Positions 23,366 through 33,711 of a DNA stretch of 64,000 nt are shown here, piece by piece; position 1 is the first letter of the stretch, and the number at the start of each line of letters is the position of its first letter. The notes beneath the pieces are model-generated. The model searched no databases and was not told the origin of the DNA. It saw nothing but the letters and a program-made list of their open reading frames with translations. The position numbers and the translations under genes are program-made. Source of the stretch: Hymenopus coronatus (taxonomy: Eukaryota; Arthropoda; Insecta; Mantodea; Hymenopodidae); contig CM060884.1 in NCBI GenBank assembly GCA_030762935.1, positions 77,143,696-77,207,695 of the forward strand, in the 5' to 3' direction.

Positions 23366-23849
23366 TACCATTTCCTTTTCCCCCTTTCATTTTGTTGCCC
23401 TATTATCTTTCAAATTCATGGTGTATAACAGTGTGGGCAGATGGTGCGGATAAAGCTAAATGAAAATACTACTCCCCGTAGATAATAGGCATTTGCCAAG
23501 GCAAGAGTTGATTTCTTCAATTGGAGGTTGCTTGTTACAATAAATCTGAGTGCCGCAGGTTTCGAGGTGTCCCTTTTCTTTTACCTATAGTAGCAACTAA
23601 AGGGAGTATTGTTACAGTGCGGTCTCCTGTAGTGGTTCTCACGTTCGCCTTAGTCTGCGAGTCATCACGGTTGGAGACCTTGAAATGCGTCAACAAGGAA
23701 GTGCGCGTGACAAAAACAGCAGACTTTGGAACCTGATACTCGAGATTCGTTTAAAAGAGTCCAGTATCTTCGACAAATTCCTGAAAAGTTCTGTGACGTC
23801 ATTTTCTAGCTACGAGTATAAAATGAGGAAGAATTAGAAGCCAGCGTGT
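23366..23849. other. Unassigned stretch
   Basis: A 71-codon frame (23521-23736, plus) matches nothing known to me. Decayed LINE sequence upstream of the RT fragment is possible. Confidence 0.35.
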
Positions 23850-24620
23850 AACCCCTGCGAGACGGAGTCCCCGAAGGCTTCACCTTGTTTAGCCTCTTTA
23901 TGGCAGACTTCCCTACAGTGCAGGGCGTCAATATGGCCCAGTTTGTTGATGACGTCCTGCTCTACCGCACTGATAGAGCCTTCAACTCCATACAACGATA
24001 CCTCCGTCTCGTCCAGGACTGGTGCAGACAGTGGCGGATGTCCGTTAACCCGGGCAAAAGTCACGCTGTTCTGTTCTTCAGAAAACACCCCGCGGTAGGC
24101 CAGATACCCAACTTCTCCTACCAGGGCCAGAGGATAGAGTGGGGAAATTTCATCAAATACCTGGGCGTCACACTTGATAAGGGCCTAACTTTTGGCGAAC
24201 ACGTGCGGGGAATGTCGGTCAGAGCGGTGGCCTCCCTTTACCCTGTATTGACCTCCCAAATGCCGGTGCAATTAAAGGTACGTCTTTTCAAGGCGCTCAT
24301 AGTCCCCCTGATGCCTTTGAAGTGTGGGGCATGGCAGCAGACTCCTGGCTTCTCTGGTTACAGCGGATACAGAAGAGAGGACTCCGGTCCATATATTCTG
24401 TATGTCGACGTTTCACTTTGAGGCTACTTCATGAAGCGTCGGCCCTCCAATGTGTGGAATATGTAATTAGGCGCCGGGCTCAGAAATTCTGCCCACTTGT
24501 CAGATCGCTGGGGAGTTCTTATCTATTAAATGCCGGTACAGGCAGTATCGGCACCCCCGGTAACAACGGCTTCAAACCAGCTGAACCAAGTACTCCCCCC
24601 TCCCACATTTGGAAGTGATC
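23850..24620 (+). pseudogene. Jockey-like LINE reverse transcriptase fragment
   Basis: The plus strand encodes the C-terminal part of a non-LTR reverse transcriptase. GVPEGFTLFSLFMADFP is the block before the catalytic motif. AQFVDDVLLYR carries the catalytic Asp pair (normally ADD, here VDD). WCRQWRMSVNPGKSHAVLF and KYLGVTLDKGLTF are the following family blocks. After a frameshift near 24320 the thumb-like segment continues as RIQKRGLRSIYSV and HEASALQCVEYVIRRRAQ. The 5' part of ORF2 (endonuclease and first RT blocks) and all of ORF1 are missing, as is usual for 5'-truncated LINE insertions. Base use is more GC-rich than the surroundings. An intact protein would reverse-transcribe its own RNA at a nicked target. 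Confidence 0.85.
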
Positions 24621-25255
24621 AATCAAAATTCACCAACAAAAGCAATTTTTCACGAATAAACACCAGCGGAGCAGAGGAAAAGGATGCTGCTCCTGCAACC
24701 GTTCAAGGAGCCTACCTCTTAACATCACAATGAACACCAAACCTTAACCATCCACCTCATTGCTGTGTTAAACCCTTAGCAGGGTAGTTGCTCAGCAGCA
24801 ACACCACCAGCCAGTCTACCAGATCTCGGGCGCACGCACGCCAGTAGTGAAGTTCACCAAGTCGCGAGTAACTGAAGTTCTAGCGCGAGCTGTTGTCTCC
24901 CGTCGAAATGTCAAGTATTTATCCTGGTTGGAGTTAAGGCCATAAGATCTTCTCTTCCACTGGACCAGGCAATACAGTAAATTCAACACAGCAACGATGC
25001 AATGAATAAAGAACAAGAATACAATTCTATACAACTTAATAAAAACTTATATAAAAAGGCGCAACAAGTATACCGAGATGAAAAAAAAACAAAAAAAACT
25101 GTAAACAAAATTATTTTAAGTGAAATATTCATGTAGGTCGAAACACATATTAGTGATATTTACAACTGAAATGCGTATTACTTTCTAGTACATAAAATAT
25201 TAATAACAATAAATGAAAGTATTGATGTATTTATACAGCAGCAGATTAGGTTTGA
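24621..25255. other. Unassigned stretch, partly possible LINE 3' tail
   Basis: The first 150 bp may be LINE 3' UTR. Short A-rich runs lie at 25080-25098. No recognisable gene. Confidence 0.35.
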
Positions 25256-25444
25256 TTATAAATGTATCCTAATTTTCTGCTTGAACAGTATAACGTTCCG
25301 CCAGTCCCTTACATCTTCAGGGAGCGAATTTCGAAGACGAGCTAAATCTATTGCAAAAGATGATGAATAGAAGAGCAGGTATAGCAAGAAGTAAAGAGTT
25401 TCCTGAGCGAGTTTCTCGATTATGTCAGTCGGGAAGTATTTCAA
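25256..25444 (-). pseudogene. Possible CR1/L2-like LINE C-terminal tail
   Basis: The minus frame contains RNSLPEDVRDW, then FKQKIRIHL. This resembles the NxLPxxVR ... FKxxLKxxL ending common to several LINE reverse transcriptases. Nothing upstream supports it, so the call is weak. Confidence 0.3.
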
Positions 25445-25497
25445 GTGAGCATTTAGATCGTTTGGAATGCGAGATTGAAGAACTTGACAGAGAAATT

Positions 25498-26122
25498 ATC
25501 AAAAATGCAGTTTTCTTGTATCCCTAAACTGGAGCCATTCAAGTGTTTTCAGCTATGGTGATACATGATCAAAAATGCAGTTTTCTTGTATCCCTAAACT
25601 GGAGTCATTCAAGTGTTTTCAGCTATGGTGATACATGATCAAAAATGCAGTTTTTTTGTATCCCTAAACTGGAGCCATTCAAGTGTTTTCAGCTATGGTG
25701 ATACATGATCAAAAATGCAGTTTTCTTGTATCCGTAAACTGGAGCCATTCAAGTGTTTTCAGCTATGGTGATACATGATCAAAAATGCAGTTTTCTTGTA
25801 TCCGTAAACTGGAGTCATTCAAGTGTTTTCAGCTATGGTGATACATGATCAAAAATGCAGTTTTCTTGTATCCGTAAACTGGAGTCATTCAAGTGTTTTC
25901 AGCTATGGTGATACATGATCAAAAATGCAGTTTTCTTGTATCCCTAAACTGGAGTCATTCAAGTGTTTTCAGCTATGGTGATACATGATCAAAAATGCAG
26001 TTTTCTTGTATCCCTAAACTGGAGTCATTCAAGTGTTTTCAGCTATGGTGATACATGATCAAAAATGCAGTTTTCTTGTATCCCTAAACTGAAGCCATTC
26101 AAGTGTTTTCAGCTATGGTGAT
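25498..26122. repeat. 70-bp minisatellite, very homogeneous
   Basis: Nine units of exactly 70 bp start at 25498 and then every 70 bp. Each contains ATCAAAAATGCAGTTTTCTT and TTCAAGTGTTTTCAGCTATG. Units differ at only a few sites (CCCTAAA/CCGTAAA, GAGCC/GAGTC), which implies recent expansion. Confidence 0.95.
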
Positions 26123-26405
26123 CAAATCGACAGAGGTTGCATACAAAGCGTATTCAGGGCCCGTTTAAGCCTTAGAGTCAAGTTTTCAGTTAGGTTTGTG
26201 AAAACAGAGTCAAAATTGGTCATTACAAGCGTTCGTATTAATATTGTCTTAATTGAAGTCGGTAAAAAGTCATTTCTACGTTTCAAGGACCGATTGTTGA
26301 GAAGCGACGTCGGCGAACAGCACTGGTCCTCCTAAGGGCTAATAGATCCGAATGTCGACGGGCACAAGCAGGGCAGGGACACTTTCAAAAGCCACAGAAC
26401 CCCAA

Positions 26406-26462
26406 GTGGAACACCGCTGGAGAAAACGTATTGATATTAGAGGACATTATGTTAAAAAGTAA
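26406..26462 (+). pseudogene. mariner transposase C-terminal scrap
   Basis: The plus frame reads VEHRWRKRIDIRGHYVKK then stop, matching the conserved mariner ending HRWxKCIxxxGDYVEK with Cys and Asp replaced. The preceding 280 bp (26123-26405) show no other clear mariner motif. Confidence 0.55.
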
Positions 26463-26497
26463 AAGTACTTTGAAAGCATGAACGTTCTCAGGCCGAG

Positions 26498-27165
26498 TCA
26501 TAGTGTATAAGGTATTGTATTACACCAAAAAATTCAATACCGAAATTTCACCGGAAATATATGTTCTATAGTCCCCTGTATCCAAATAAAGCGCTTATAG
26601 CAGAAGGTCCGTGTGCCTGTGAACGTGCTAACTCTCGGGAAGGCATTTAAGTTTAGTATCTTTCAAGGAAGCGACACAAAGATTTTGAGGAAAATCCCCA
26701 TCCCAAACTACCCTTTGTATGGGAAAAGTTTCGAAAGTTTAGATTTTCTCAAAAATGGCTCTAACCATTTTGATTAAAATATCATACATTAAATATATTT
26801 ATCTGACAAATAAAATGTATATTTTGAATTTTCTGGGAATGGCCTCTAAAGACCTCTTAATTCTGAATGAATTTTGCGAAACCGTAAGAGATAGACAAAA
26901 ACTCACTACACAAAAATATAGATAACGTTAAAACCAACAGTTTATGTCACAGGTTCTTTTCGTGGAATTTTACATTTCTCAGATGTTCCTTGTTATTTGG
27001 TTCAGATTCAAAATTCTTTTCTCACATAGAACCTCGCATAGAAACGGATTTCAACCACATGGCAACCAATTTTTAAAACATTTGACTATCGTTTTAAGCC
27101 AGTGTGTTCCCTTCTACCTACAAGGCAGCAAGTAATGAGACTATTTCTGCTAATGTCACAGAGAT
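26498..27165 (-). mobile_element. H1 element
   Basis: Begins TCATAGTGTATAAGGTATTG (half of the hairpin lost) and ends before the left tip. It belongs to the AAACGGATTTCAACCACATG subfamily. It faces the plus copy at 27467. Confidence 0.75.
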
Positions 27166-27466
27166 TCTTTTATGTGCAAGCAATTCTTACAAACGTTGTA
27201 ATGCGAATTTGTTGTATCAGATATTGAATTTTAGTGCTTGGCCATACGGGTTTCTACTTTTTCTTGTGTGTTGAATTTCAATTTCCTGCAGTATAAATTG
27301 TAATGTATTCGGATTTATAACTATTTAAGTAGTTGCAAAGTTATGAAATAAGTTTTAGTGGCAGCACAACATTTTTTAAATATTTGTGTAAACGTCTTGT
27401 GGGTTTTCCATTTACTTTATTTTGCCCTGTTTTGTTATAAGTGCGGAAGTATGACGACGTTTAAAA
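27166..27466. other. Unassigned spacer between inverted H1 copies
   Basis: About 300 bp of AT-rich unique-looking sequence without features. Confidence 0.4.
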
Positions 27467-28308
27467 ACCTGATGTGTCCATTCACATGACTTTCTCTACA
27501 GCTATGCCACATTATTGTTATAAAGGTTAGTCTTCTATTTATATTGTGCTAATCGAGAAATAATTAATAGAAATTATCTTATTACTTGCTTCTTTGTAAG
27601 TAGGAACGAAATAAGGGAGTATCATAGGTTAAAGTGATAGCCAAAAGCTGGTTGCTATGTGACTGATGTTCCTTTGTTTGTGTGGGCACGAGTTGACAGG
27701 TTCCCGTACAAGATAAGTGTTAGATTTTAAAGCTTAAACTATTAGCAAGGAATATCTCAAAACGATCAACTCCACGAAAAAAAATGTATCGTAAATTGCG
27801 TGCATCAAGGAGCTCTGCATTTTCTATTAAGTAACTTTTTGTCTATGACGTTTACCAGTTATTCAAAGTTTCGTAAAACTCATCCAGGATAAAGAAGTCA
27901 TAAGAGGCTATTCACAAAAAATGCAAGATATGCATTTTATTTGTCATATAAATATATTTAATATACGATGTTTTAATCAAAATCGTTAGAGCTATTTTTT
28001 AGAAAATTAAAATTTTCGAACATTTTTCCATGTAAAGGGTACTTGTGTTTGGGGGGACTTTCTTGAAAATGTTCGTGTTGCATCCTTGGAAGACACTGAA
28101 CTTAAATATCGAGTTTGGTATTTTGCCGACTTTTCGGGTTTGAGTTATCCTGTTCTCACACGGCCTTTTCAAAACTTTTTTTTTTTTTTTTTTTTGCATA
28201 CAGAGGACCCTAAAATGTCTGTTTGCAGTGAAATTTCGGTATTTCGTTTTTGTGTGCAATACAATACCTTCCCTATACACTATGTATATAGTACGTGTAG
28301 AGAAAGTG
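27467..28308 (+). mobile_element. H1 element, full length
   Basis: Starts CCTGATGTGTCCATTC and ends GTACGTGTAGAGAAAGT. A T-run at 28177-28194 replaces part of the microsatellite region. Confidence 0.85.
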
Positions 28309-28465
28309 AAAAAGTGCACTAAGCATTTTGAATAAATAAATTACTGATTACAGGGCATTTGTTAGGGTGAGCAATTTGTTATGCCATTAACTTTTTGTTT
28401 CAGATCAATTTTTGTTTGAGATATTTATGGGGTGGGGCAATCTTTTGATTCAGCTTCTTCTAAAA

Positions 28466-29376
28466 TTTGGAGTCATCCAGAAAGTGGCATAACTAAACAC
28501 TAACGAAGGTTGCACTACCTTACTCTATATCTCAACGCAATGAAGATATTTATTGTCACGTGGTACCGCTTTTTCAATCACTATCGCTATCGTTCTACTG
28601 CCAAAGAATTTATTCGGTTTTTTGAATACACAAAATGTTCAGCCAATCGAATGTTATAGACAAATAACTCAAGTGTATAGTGATAATGCAATGAGCGAGT
28701 CTTCAGTGAGGAAATGACACGAGTAATCAAGGAAGAACATAACAGTGTGTACGATAAAGACCGGAGTGGAAGTTCATCAATCTTTTTTTCTTTAGTATAG
28801 CCCACTTTAACTTCAATGGTCATATCGGGAGCTTTAACTTATGAAGCAACTTATATTACTTTAGCATTAGAACCTTTGGTTCATCACTTTTATAACGTCA
28901 AACCCACACACACACACACACATTCGCTCTCACATTCATACTTCCAGACTCTTTGGGGCATTGGGAATAATTCTGATTAAAGAAAAATATCCCGCCACCG
29001 AAGAGAATCGAACCCGGTACCTCCGGGTGAGAGTTCAGCTCGCTGACCACTAGATGGCGTTATGGAGGAGTTGAAATCAAATGTTGATAAAGGAATTCCG
29101 AAAAACCGGTGTTTCACTTTGGACAGTGTACATGACTTTTTGGATGGAAAAGATTTGCCAGCCATGAAGACCTCAAAGTGACAGCGACATCTTGGCTCAG
29201 ATGTTTAGCGGTGGAAGAGTATAACATCTGTACCACGTGACAATAAATACCTTGATAGCAATGCCGATTACGATTAGAAATAGAGTAAGGTAGTGTAACT
29301 CTGTAAATAAAGTTTTGTGTTGATAACTTTCGTTATTATTTAGTTGTGTCAAATCGTCTGTCCCTTTCTGGGTGGC
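28466..29376 (+). pseudogene. Rearranged mariner-like element with long TIRs and nested SINE
   Basis: Left arm 28466-28565 (CAGAAAGTGGCATAACTAAA ... GTCACGTGGTAC) recurs inverted at 29232-29376 (GTACCACGTGACAATAAATA ... CCCTTTCTGGGTGGCC), with an extra 30 bp in the right arm. Between them, IECYRQITQVYSDNAMSESS (28646-28705) is an N-terminal mariner HTH block and GKRFASHEDLK with SWLR (about 29130-29185) is a block from the C-terminal third, both on the plus strand but in broken frames. The catalytic core is gone and a SINE occupies 28902-29064. The element cannot encode transposase. Confidence 0.6.
28902..29064 (-). mobile_element. SINE B, tRNA-derived, copy 1
   Basis: On the minus strand the head has TAGTGGTCAGCGAGC (A box) and GGGTTCGATTC (B box). 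The body contains TCAGAATTATTCCC and GAGTCTGGAAGTATG, and the 3' end is a GT microsatellite. The same body occurs at 48.14 kb and 61.44 kb. Confidence 0.7.
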
Positions 29377-30121
29377 CCTCGTAGTGTGGTAAGTTAGGAA
29401 AGTGGGAAAGCTTGTCGTTGACCAGTACACTATTATTTTAATTATCATGAAGTAAGAAGGGCAAGTTGGTGAATAACAACCCACATTTTTCAAGAGGAAA
29501 ATGAAGGTGATGCCGTCCAGAGGAACGATACAAGATGAAATTGGGAAGGAAGATAAAGCACCAACTGCAATATCGACCCACGCTGCTAAGATGAATGAGT
29601 CGAGAAGGAGCACGTTCAATAGCTCATCGAGCGACCAGAGATTAGCAAAACGTGTGGATATACAACTTATCTTTCTTACCCCTTTTTTCCTTTCTTAAGG
29701 TAGAATCACTTTCAAAAATTCAATTCGTGGGCGGTACTTAAACCAGGCCGCACTCCATGGTGTAGTGCAGGCATGGCGAACAGTGCTCCGTGGTGTGATA
29801 GTTTTTCCTTCTCTCTTAGTGACCGGTAGTTCTCAAAACAGCAGTGATGGCTTCACCTTAAACCAATACTCCATTATTTGTTACGTAATTATACTTGCAA
29901 TTATAAGCCATTTGTTTGGACAAAATTATGTATGCCCTGTTTGTGGTGAAATAAACGTCAATAGAACAAATATATAATGAACTACACCGAAATAATTTGC
30001 GAGATTGTGCACGTGACTGATATAAGTAATTTGAGATCGGCGATGCTCGGATAAACATAACGTTAAACGTGTGGGTATGAGGTGCTGATAAGTCGGTGTG
30101 AAAGCAAAGCAGGTTGAACAA
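29377..30121. other. Unassigned stretch
   Basis: It contains a 65-codon frame at 29501-29698 without known relatives and a segment (29870-29985) related to 32210-32330 (both have CCATTATTTG-like starts and end AACAAATATA). Confidence 0.4.
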
Positions 30122-30981
30122 ATCTGATGTGTTCCATTCACATGACTTTCTCTACATCTCTGCAACAAATTAGTTTTAAAAAACTTATACTTCTATTTAC
30201 TTCATGCTAATCGACAAAAAATTAGCAGAAATAGTCTCATTACTTGCTTCCTTGTAAGTAGAAGGGAAATAAGGGAGTACCATAGGTTAAAGTGATAGTC
30301 AAAACCTGGTTGCTATGTGACTGAAGTTCCTTTGTTTGTATGGACAGGAGTTGACAAATTCCTGTATGAGAAAAGTTAAGTTTTTCGAACCTGAAGACAA
30401 AAACAAGGAATATCTTAAAAACGATCAACTCCACGAAAAAAATGTATACAACATAAATTGTGTGTTTTACTGTGCTCTACATTTTTTGTGTTGTAAGGTT
30501 TTGTCCGTCTCTTACGGTTTAGCAGTTATGCAAAATTCCGTAAAATTCACTCAGAATAAAGTAGTCTTCAGAGGCTATTACCAGAAAATTCAAAATATAC
30601 ATTTTATTTGTCAGGTAAATATGTGAAATATACGATATTTGAATCAAAATCGTTAAGAGCCATTTTTTATAAAATCAAAATTTTCGGAAAAAGTTCCATG
30701 TAAAGGGTAGTTGGGCGTGGGGGGATTTTTTCAAAATCTTCGTGTCTCATCCCAAGATACTAAACTTAAATACCAAGTTTGGTAGTTTACCGACTTTTCG
30801 TTTTTGAGTTATCGTGTTCACAGACACACGGACACACACACACACACATACACCCACGGACCTTTTGCTGAAAATACTTTATTTGGATACATATATTTCC
30901 GGTGAAATCTCGGTATCGATTTTTTTCGTGGAGTGCAATACCTTCTCTATACTCTATGTACATAGTACGTGTAGAGAAAGT
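30122..30981 (+). mobile_element. H1 element, reference copy (candidate Helentron-type non-autonomous element)
   Basis: This solitary, complete copy lies in otherwise unique sequence and defines the family. The left end is ATCTGATGTGTTCCATTC preceded by A. ACTTTCTCTACA follows about 24 bp inside the left end, and its inverse TGTAGAGAAAGT is the right terminus, so the inverted repeats are asymmetric. The last 40 bp form a hairpin. A CA microsatellite (30824-30849) lies about 135 bp from the right end. The flank after the right end is A-rich, and no target duplication is visible. There is no transposase or Rep/helicase coding, so mobility would need proteins from elsewhere. These structural marks are those described for Helentrons and their DINE-1-like derivatives. 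A long-TIR DNA element is the alternative. Confidence 0.7.
30941..30981 (+). other. H1 terminal hairpin
   Basis: CCTTCTCTATAC...GTGTAGAGAAAGT folds on itself around TATGTACATA-type sequence, giving a stem of about 16-17 bp with a two-base bulge. It recurs at the right end of every complete copy. In rolling-circle elements such a hairpin marks the 3' end. Confidence 0.65.
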
Positions 30982-31147
30982 AAAAATGGTTTAGAATGTC
31001 CTTAAAACTGCTGCCCTAGTATAAAAATACGGAATTTTAAAAGCTAGCTACTAGCGTTCTCAAGATTTAATGTCGCAAAAATCTGTAAAATCTCGAACTA
31101 ATCACTTGACAGTGCGACACTGAGCATTCATTAACTACGCTCTTTTT

Positions 31148-31335
31148 CACCTGCTCTGGTGGCTTAATGCGTAACGCCAGGATGACTTCGATTCCTGTCA
31201 GAGAGTAAATGTTTTTATTATTATTTTTTTCATTCCAGACGAAGTGCCGCGATACGTGAACGAGACCCGAACTCGGAAACTATCTTTCACTTGAAAGCCA
31301 GCATGATAACCACTACGCTAGAGAGGTACGCTGTA
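31148..31335. repeat. Two facing tRNA-like segments
   Basis: A plus segment (GGTGGCTTAATGCGTAACGC, then GATTCCTGTC) is followed by a minus one (AGCGTAGTGGTTATCATGCT, then GAGTTCGGGTCTCG). Both look like A-box and B-box parts of tRNA-derived sequences. Neither folds into a sound cloverleaf by eye. Confidence 0.4.
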
Positions 31336-31521
31336 ATATGTCCCTTCGTTTTTCGTTTATGCTCTCGAATGGTTGATAAATAAGCCAGTGGCGCACTGGC
31401 ACTAACGAAACTTATAGCCGTTACTTGGAAATTTCAATAAACAGGCCATAAGTCTCCTATCTCAAATTATTTAAGTCATCTACATATTCTGTGAAAATAG
31501 TTCGGTACAGTTCATTAACAC

Positions 31522-31526
<5 letters not shown>
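31336..31526. other. Unassigned stretch
   Basis: Nothing recognised. Confidence 0.4.

Positions 31527-31577
<51 letters not shown>
31527..31577. repeat. AT dinucleotide microsatellite
   Basis: About 25 uninterrupted AT repeats. A TTTA tetranucleotide run follows at 31647-31677. Confidence 0.95.
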
Positions 31578-31579
<2 letters not shown>

Positions 31580-31854
31580 AATGAATTGCTGAAATGTATG
31601 TGCGCGTATCACTTCCGAACGACTGCATCAAGTTGAACAATTCATTTTATTTATCTATTTATTTATTTATTTATTTTGTGCTCGTTATTGTCACGACAAG
31701 GTTTGTGGGGAAAATGTTTAAAAATAGTACGGGAAAGTATTTAAAAGCTCATGATATGAATAAAATCCGTGCGAACACATTTCGGTTAATAGCCACCAGA
31801 TGGCAGTGAAATCACGGCTATTTGTTGCTAAATTGTCGTAGTACTGCTATATTT

Positions 31855-32200
31855 TCCCCTCCCCATTCAATGTTAAGGTAGCGCACCAGTTTATCGATAC
31901 AATGGCGCAACGCAGCAGTGAAATTCAAATACATTTTCATATATTAACTGTCCTTTTCTTACTCGTATTGTTTAAAATACAGCAGCAAAGAAGCTTTCCT
32001 GGCGACTAACAGCTAGAGTGAGTACTTAGATGGCCAAAGTAGTAGTTTTCCTCCTCATTCAATGTTAAAGTAGCGCAACAGTTTATGAAGATGTCACAAC
32101 GCAGCTGTGAAATTCAAATACATTTTCATATATTAAGTGTCCTTTCCTTCCTCCTATCGTTTAAAATAAAGAAGCTTTCCTGGCGACGAACACCTAAAAT
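31855..32200 (+). repeat. Tandem duplication of about 190 bp
   Basis: The segment beginning CATTCAATGTTAAGGTAGCGC (about 31865) recurs at about 32056 as CATTCAATGTTAAAGTAGCGC. Both continue through GTGAAATTCAAATACATTTT and AGAAGCTTTCCTGGCGAC. The duplication is local and imperfect. Confidence 0.8.
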
Positions 32201-32330
32201 ACGGGCTCATTATTTGTCACCATATGACCGTATTACCTACTCCTCTATTATAATTGCAATTATAATGGGGCTAAAATTAAACCATTTGTTTGTTGTAAAA
32301 TAAATGTCAATTAAACAAATATAGTATCTA

Positions 32331-32818
32331 CTAAAATTCGTGATATGTAATTTCACATCAAGAAAGGATACACAGCCCGCCACTACTAGAGAGACCTGGT
32401 TCCATCTGGTGCTTGTGATAGTAGCGACTACAGGGGGTCTAATCTATTCACACCTTGCCAGTACCGTTCGCCATGCCTGCTAGCCTCTAAAACAATACAT
32501 TGCAGGCTCAAACCTAGCGGAGGGTGATGGATTTTTAGGGAAGCAAACATTCTTAGCATGGAAAGTAAAGCCGGTGGTCACTTGTAATATTTATTTGCAC
32601 GCAAAAGAACGCCATACGTTGAAAGAAGTAGGTCCCTGGGCAAAATGCTACCCATTTCACGTCCGCAAGTCACGATTTCGTCCTACAGTGGCATCTGTAT
32701 TGATTCCTCGTCACCTTGGGCATAGTGGCGAACTCAGGAACTAGAAATTGAAGTCCGATCAAGGAAATGTCGTAAGGATATCGTATGCTACATTTAGGAG
32801 TAATAGAAATTACTCTTT
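32331..32818. other. Unassigned stretch
   Basis: No ORF or repeat that I can name. Confidence 0.4.
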
Positions 32819-32850
32819 TACGAGGGCCGGCTTTTCTAACCTCCGATATG
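32819..32850. mobile_element. Possible mariner terminus
   Basis: TTACGAGGGCCGGCTTTTCT resembles the mariner terminus at 33712 (TACGAGGGTCGGCTGAGAAG). No transposase is attached. Confidence 0.3.
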
Positions 32851-33019
32851 CTGTAAATAAAAGACAGGCTCATAAAATGTGAACTGTTAGGGACCCTCCA
32901 CGACGACTTTCTCCCTGTCCGGATGTCGGCCGCCTTCTGAAAGTACACTCATCTCTTCCTTCCTCCACGGGTCTAACGTACAATAAACCCACGGCTACAG
33001 TGTGGAATATCCCTCCGTA

Positions 33020-33025
<6 letters not shown>

Positions 33026-33060
<35 letters not shown>
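33026..33060. repeat. CA microsatellite
   Basis: About 17 CA repeats. Confidence 0.95.
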
Positions 33061-33064
<4 letters not shown>

Positions 33065-33711
33065 TTCTGTTGGCGAAATCCTTTCCCACCTTACTTAACA
33101 TAAAGTTAAAATATGACGAATTTAGCTCTTATCTGTGAATTTAAAAGAAACGTGCTTTAATAACTTCATTGTAATACTTTTAGAGGTACATATTCATATA
33201 TCAGGTTGTTTGTAATTGCATTATAACGGTTAGAAAGAATTAAAGTATTTTATTTTAATACAATGTAAAATACAAAATTAGACTCTCGGCAGCTTTTAAG
33301 GTTTAATCCGTATTAGGCGTTAATGTATATCCGCAGAAAATGTGAGTGTGTTGTGCAGGAAAGCAGATTTTCTCCATGTAAGCTTAAAACTGTAATTTGA
33401 TATTTCTAAAATTACATAATTCCACTTCGCTTATATTTACGATAGGTTAGAGATAGTCCTTGAATATTTCAAATACTACAAATACACCTTGAAGGTCATC
33501 TAAAGCGTTTGTCACCTAACATGGAGGTTAAAATAAACAGAGGCGAATCAAAAGTACTACAAAATGGCTTAACTGGTTACGTCAGCGAGGTAAACTCCAA
33601 ATATGGGCTACTTTTGAAAAGCGACTCTACTTTTAAGAACGCTTTAAGGACATGTATCACTCAAAGTTTGAAATTGAAACTTAATAATACTAGTTTCTGG
33701 AATTTATACCA
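33061..33711. other. Unassigned AT-rich stretch
   Basis: A 72-codon frame (33509-33727, plus) runs into the mariner terminus and is not recognisable. Confidence 0.4.

Noticed and set aside
23834..24088. Minus-strand frame opposite the RT fragment
   Set aside because: Shadow of the plus-strand reverse transcriptase, which carries the family motifs.
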